Shown here: positions 7,290 to 8,167 of the stretch, piece after piece
Numbering within the stretch: position 1 is the stretch's first letter
Layout of the letters: every line of letters starts with the position of its first letter
NCBI GenBank assembly: GCA_030587435.1
Contig: JAUQZC010000161.1
Coordinates: forward strand, 1-8,167
Source: Candidatus Baldrarchaeota archaeon
GTDB taxonomy: Archaea > Asgardarchaeota > Baldrarchaeia > Baldrarchaeales > DXJG01
Direction: 5' to 3'
Length of the DNA: 8,167 bases
Position numbers and translations under genes: made by a program
The notes under the pieces: generated by a model
Databases searched by the model: none
Told to the model about the DNA's origin: nothing
What the model saw: the letters and a program-made list of their open reading frames with translations, nothing else

Positions 7290-7302
7290 TTAAAAATTTT
7301 AA
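7290..7302. promoter_or_regulatory. Perfect palindrome in the divergent promoter region
   Basis: TTAAAA-A-TTTTAA is a perfect inverted repeat with one central base, ending three bases before the regulator's TATA box. It may be an operator overlapping the BRE region. Its low complexity in AT-rich DNA weakens the case. Confidence 0.3.
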
Positions 7303-7304
7303 TT

Positions 7305-7313
7305 CTTTAAATA
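7305..7313 (+). promoter_or_regulatory. TATA box of the DNA-binding protein gene (leaderless)
   Basis: CTTTAAATA is centred about 26-27 bases before the ATG at 7336. That is the normal distance from an archaeal TATA box to the transcription start, so the mRNA is predicted to start at or next to the start codon. No Shine-Dalgarno site precedes 7336, in agreement. A TGATCA palindrome (7325-7330) sits between the box and the start. Confidence 0.55.
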
Positions 7314-7335
7314 GGGTCATTTTCTGATCAGTATT

Positions 7336-7914
7336 ATGGGGATAATGAGAATGCAAGTGATACAAAAAACTCGAAAAAGGGGGAGGCCGCGTAAGCATTT
7401 CACGGAAAGACACCTTCATATAATCCTTGACGAGAACACATACCAAAAACTCGACAACTTCTGCGCTCAAAATTTCATTTCGAAACAAGACCTCATATAC
7501 AATCTGATAATCGATTTTCTTGAAAGCCGGGCCATTCTCAACGATAGATTCACCACTCAACAATCAAAAAGAAAAGACTATTACACCGAATTTGTCCGCT
7601 GGGTGCTCTATGATGCGATTCAGCAAATCACACTCAGACACAAAATACACATTCGAATTCCCCGCCGCAAATTGATGGAATACCTCGGAAAAGTTGGACT
7701 TATCCCACACCGTGCAACTTTGGATCGATACGTGCGAAAAATGGAAGCTGAAAATATCTGTCGCCAAAACGCAATTGCAAAAGATATCAGAATAATCGCC
7801 TGGCCTGCACTGTTCCGAAAATATCTCCCAGACATCTACCCGAAATATTCGAGTGAGATTGAAGCCTGGCACAAAAAACGTCTCGAAAAAGTCTTTGAAC
7901 GCTACAACTACTAA
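7336..7914 (+). CDS. DNA-binding protein: AT-hook-like, ribbon-helix-helix and winged-helix segments
   Basis: A 192-residue, strongly basic cytoplasmic protein, probably a transcription regulator of the integrated element. Residues 13-20 (RKRGRPRK) match the AT-hook core GRP flanked by basic residues. Residues about 26-64 look like a ribbon-helix-helix: a short strand (HLHIIL), then two helices split by a turn at ISKQD. Residues about 83-150 are predicted helical with a helix-turn-helix-like end (RATLDRYVRKMEAENICR), likely a winged helix. The C-terminal 40 residues are aromatic and basic. It is divergent from the integrase across 147 bases and its promoter holds palindromes, so auto-regulation and control of int are plausible. 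Three in-frame ATGs (7336, 7345, 7351) are possible starts; 7336 fits the TATA spacing. I do not recognise a specific named family, and the target DNA is unknown. Confidence 0.8.
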   Translation: MGIMRMQVIQKTRKRGRPRKHFTERHLHIILDENTYQKLDNFCAQNFISKQDLIYNLIIDFLESRAILNDRFTTQQSKRKDYYTEFVRWVLYDAIQQITLRHKIHIRIPRRKLMEYLGKVGLIPHRATLDRYVRKMEAENICRQNAIAKDIRIIAWPALFRKYLPDIYPKYSSEIEAWHKKRLEKVFERYNY

Positions 7915-7945
7915 AAATCAGCAAGTGCGGAAAAATGTTAAAAAA

Positions 7946-7958
7946 CGCCCGGGGGGCG
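7946..7958 (+). repeat. GC-rich hairpin CGCCC-GGG-GGGCG
   Basis: A 5-bp perfect stem with a 3-base loop stands out in AT-rich DNA 31 bases after the regulator stop. It is embedded in a wider alternative stem, AAGTGCG (7923-7929) with CGCACTT (7957-7963); the two share bases and exclude each other. It is followed by CACTTTTCCCTCTT and may take part in termination or mRNA 3'-end stability. Confidence 0.5.
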
Positions 7959-7985
7959 CACTTTTCCCTCTTACCAAAATTTTTT

Positions 7986-8015
7986 GGGCTTACTATATAA
8001 ATAAAAGCCCTTTTT
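7986..8015 (+). terminator. Hairpin plus T-tract, likely terminator of the regulator gene
   Basis: GGGCTT (7986-7991) pairs with AAGCCC (8005-8010) across a 13-base loop, directly followed by five T and, shortly after, a six-T run at 8022-8027. Just upstream CCAAAA (7974-7979) pairs with TTTTGG (7982-7987). The layout is that of an intrinsic-type terminator for + strand transcription. Confidence 0.5.
7992..8003. promoter_or_regulatory. TATA-like box inside the terminator loop
   Basis: ACTATATAAATA is a strong match to an archaeal TATA box and reads similarly on both strands. On the + strand it would start transcription near 8024, but no start codon follows before the window ends, so a small RNA or a long leader would be needed. 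It could equally be a chance match in AT-rich DNA. Confidence 0.25.
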
Positions 8016-8032
8016 AGCCTGTTTTTTAATAC

Positions 8033-8087
8033 TTTGATCAACTTCGGAACAGCGGTAATAATAATAAGCTGATCAATTTTTATCAAA
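8033..8087. repeat. Clustered GATCAA/ATCAA elements in AT-rich DNA
   Basis: TTTGATCAA (8033-8041), GCTGATCAA (8068-8076) and TTTATCAAA (8079-8087) lie within 55 bases, in a stretch that also carries ATA-type trinucleotide runs. They may be operators or short iterons. The three are imperfect copies and unevenly spaced. Confidence 0.3.
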
Positions 8088-8142
8088 TAAATAATAAATA
8101 ACGAAAAATAAAGTCTAGAAAATCTATTGGCGGAGCGGTCTT

Positions 8143-8153
8143 CTTTATATATT
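8143..8153 (+). promoter_or_regulatory. TATA-like box pointing out of the window
   Basis: CTTTATATATT is a good archaeal TATA match preceded by non-coding AT-rich DNA. With usual spacing, transcription would start about seven bases beyond the right edge, so it probably drives the next gene of the element. Confidence 0.4.
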
Positions 8154-8167
8154 TTGGCATTGTCGGC

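Larger units (their letters stand above)
6003..8167. mobile_element. Left end of an element integrated in tRNA-Met
   Basis: Inferred from the arrangement tRNA 3' end, 19-base gap, intact integrase reading toward the tRNA, then a divergent DNA-binding regulator. The uninterrupted integrase fits the pNOB8-like style rather than the SSV style, in which integration splits the integrase gene. Cargo, replication genes and the right attachment site would lie beyond the right edge. It could be a plasmid, a virus or a degraded remnant. Confidence 0.55.

Noticed and set aside
7787..8086. Minus-strand 99-codon frame overlapping the end of the regulator gene
   Set aside because: Mostly antisense to the regulator and crosses its terminator hairpins; no family resemblance.
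1..8167. CRISPR array, toxin-antitoxin pair or restriction system
   Set aside because: No regularly spaced repeats and no gene with nuclease, methylase or toxin motifs were seen on either strand.

Overview
This window looks like a chromosomal segment of an archaeon, most likely a TACK-group lineage such as Bathyarchaeia; that placement is inference from the gene set. The supporting signs are a group II chaperonin (thermosome) gene, a tRNA-Met interrupted by a short intron with a bulge-helix-bulge fold and an encoded CCA end, TATA-type promoter elements, and a zinc-ribbon tyrosine integrase of a kind common in archaea.

Layout, left to right. Bases 1-1056 hold the 3' two thirds of a thermosome subunit gene on the + strand. 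A 429-base gap (1057-1485) follows. It has no convincing gene, but its minus strand carries a short protein-like open stretch that could be a decayed gene. Bases 1486-5772 encode a 1428-residue exported protein: signal peptide, a long helical N-terminal region with a glycine-rich hydrophobic stretch, several beta-sandwich modules, a prenyltransferase/squalene-cyclase-like alpha/alpha toroid without the cyclase DxDD motif, and further beta modules. It has no obvious C-terminal membrane anchor.

Bases 5934-6041 are an intron-containing elongator tRNA-Met(CAT). Nineteen bases after its CCA lies the stop codon of a tyrosine integrase on the minus strand (6061-7188). This is the classic arrangement of an element integrated into a tRNA 3' end with an intact integrase. 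I read everything from the tRNA 3' half to the right edge as the left end of an integrated element whose other end lies outside the window. Divergent from the integrase, across a 147-base promoter region, is a 192-residue DNA-binding protein (7336-7914) with an AT-hook-like patch, a ribbon-helix-helix-like segment and a probable winged-helix segment. It is a good candidate for the element's regulator.

After it come GC-rich and U-tract hairpins that look like a terminator, then an AT-rich stretch (about 8020-8167) with TGATCA palindromes and a TATA-like box pointing out of the window. TGATCA also occurs in the regulator's own promoter, which suggests, without proving, a shared operator.

The strongest leads are the element boundary at tRNA-Met, the multi-domain regulator with its possible TGATCA operators, and the giant secreted toroid protein with its unassigned N- and C-terminal regions. 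I did not find a complete, clearly new multi-gene system inside the window.
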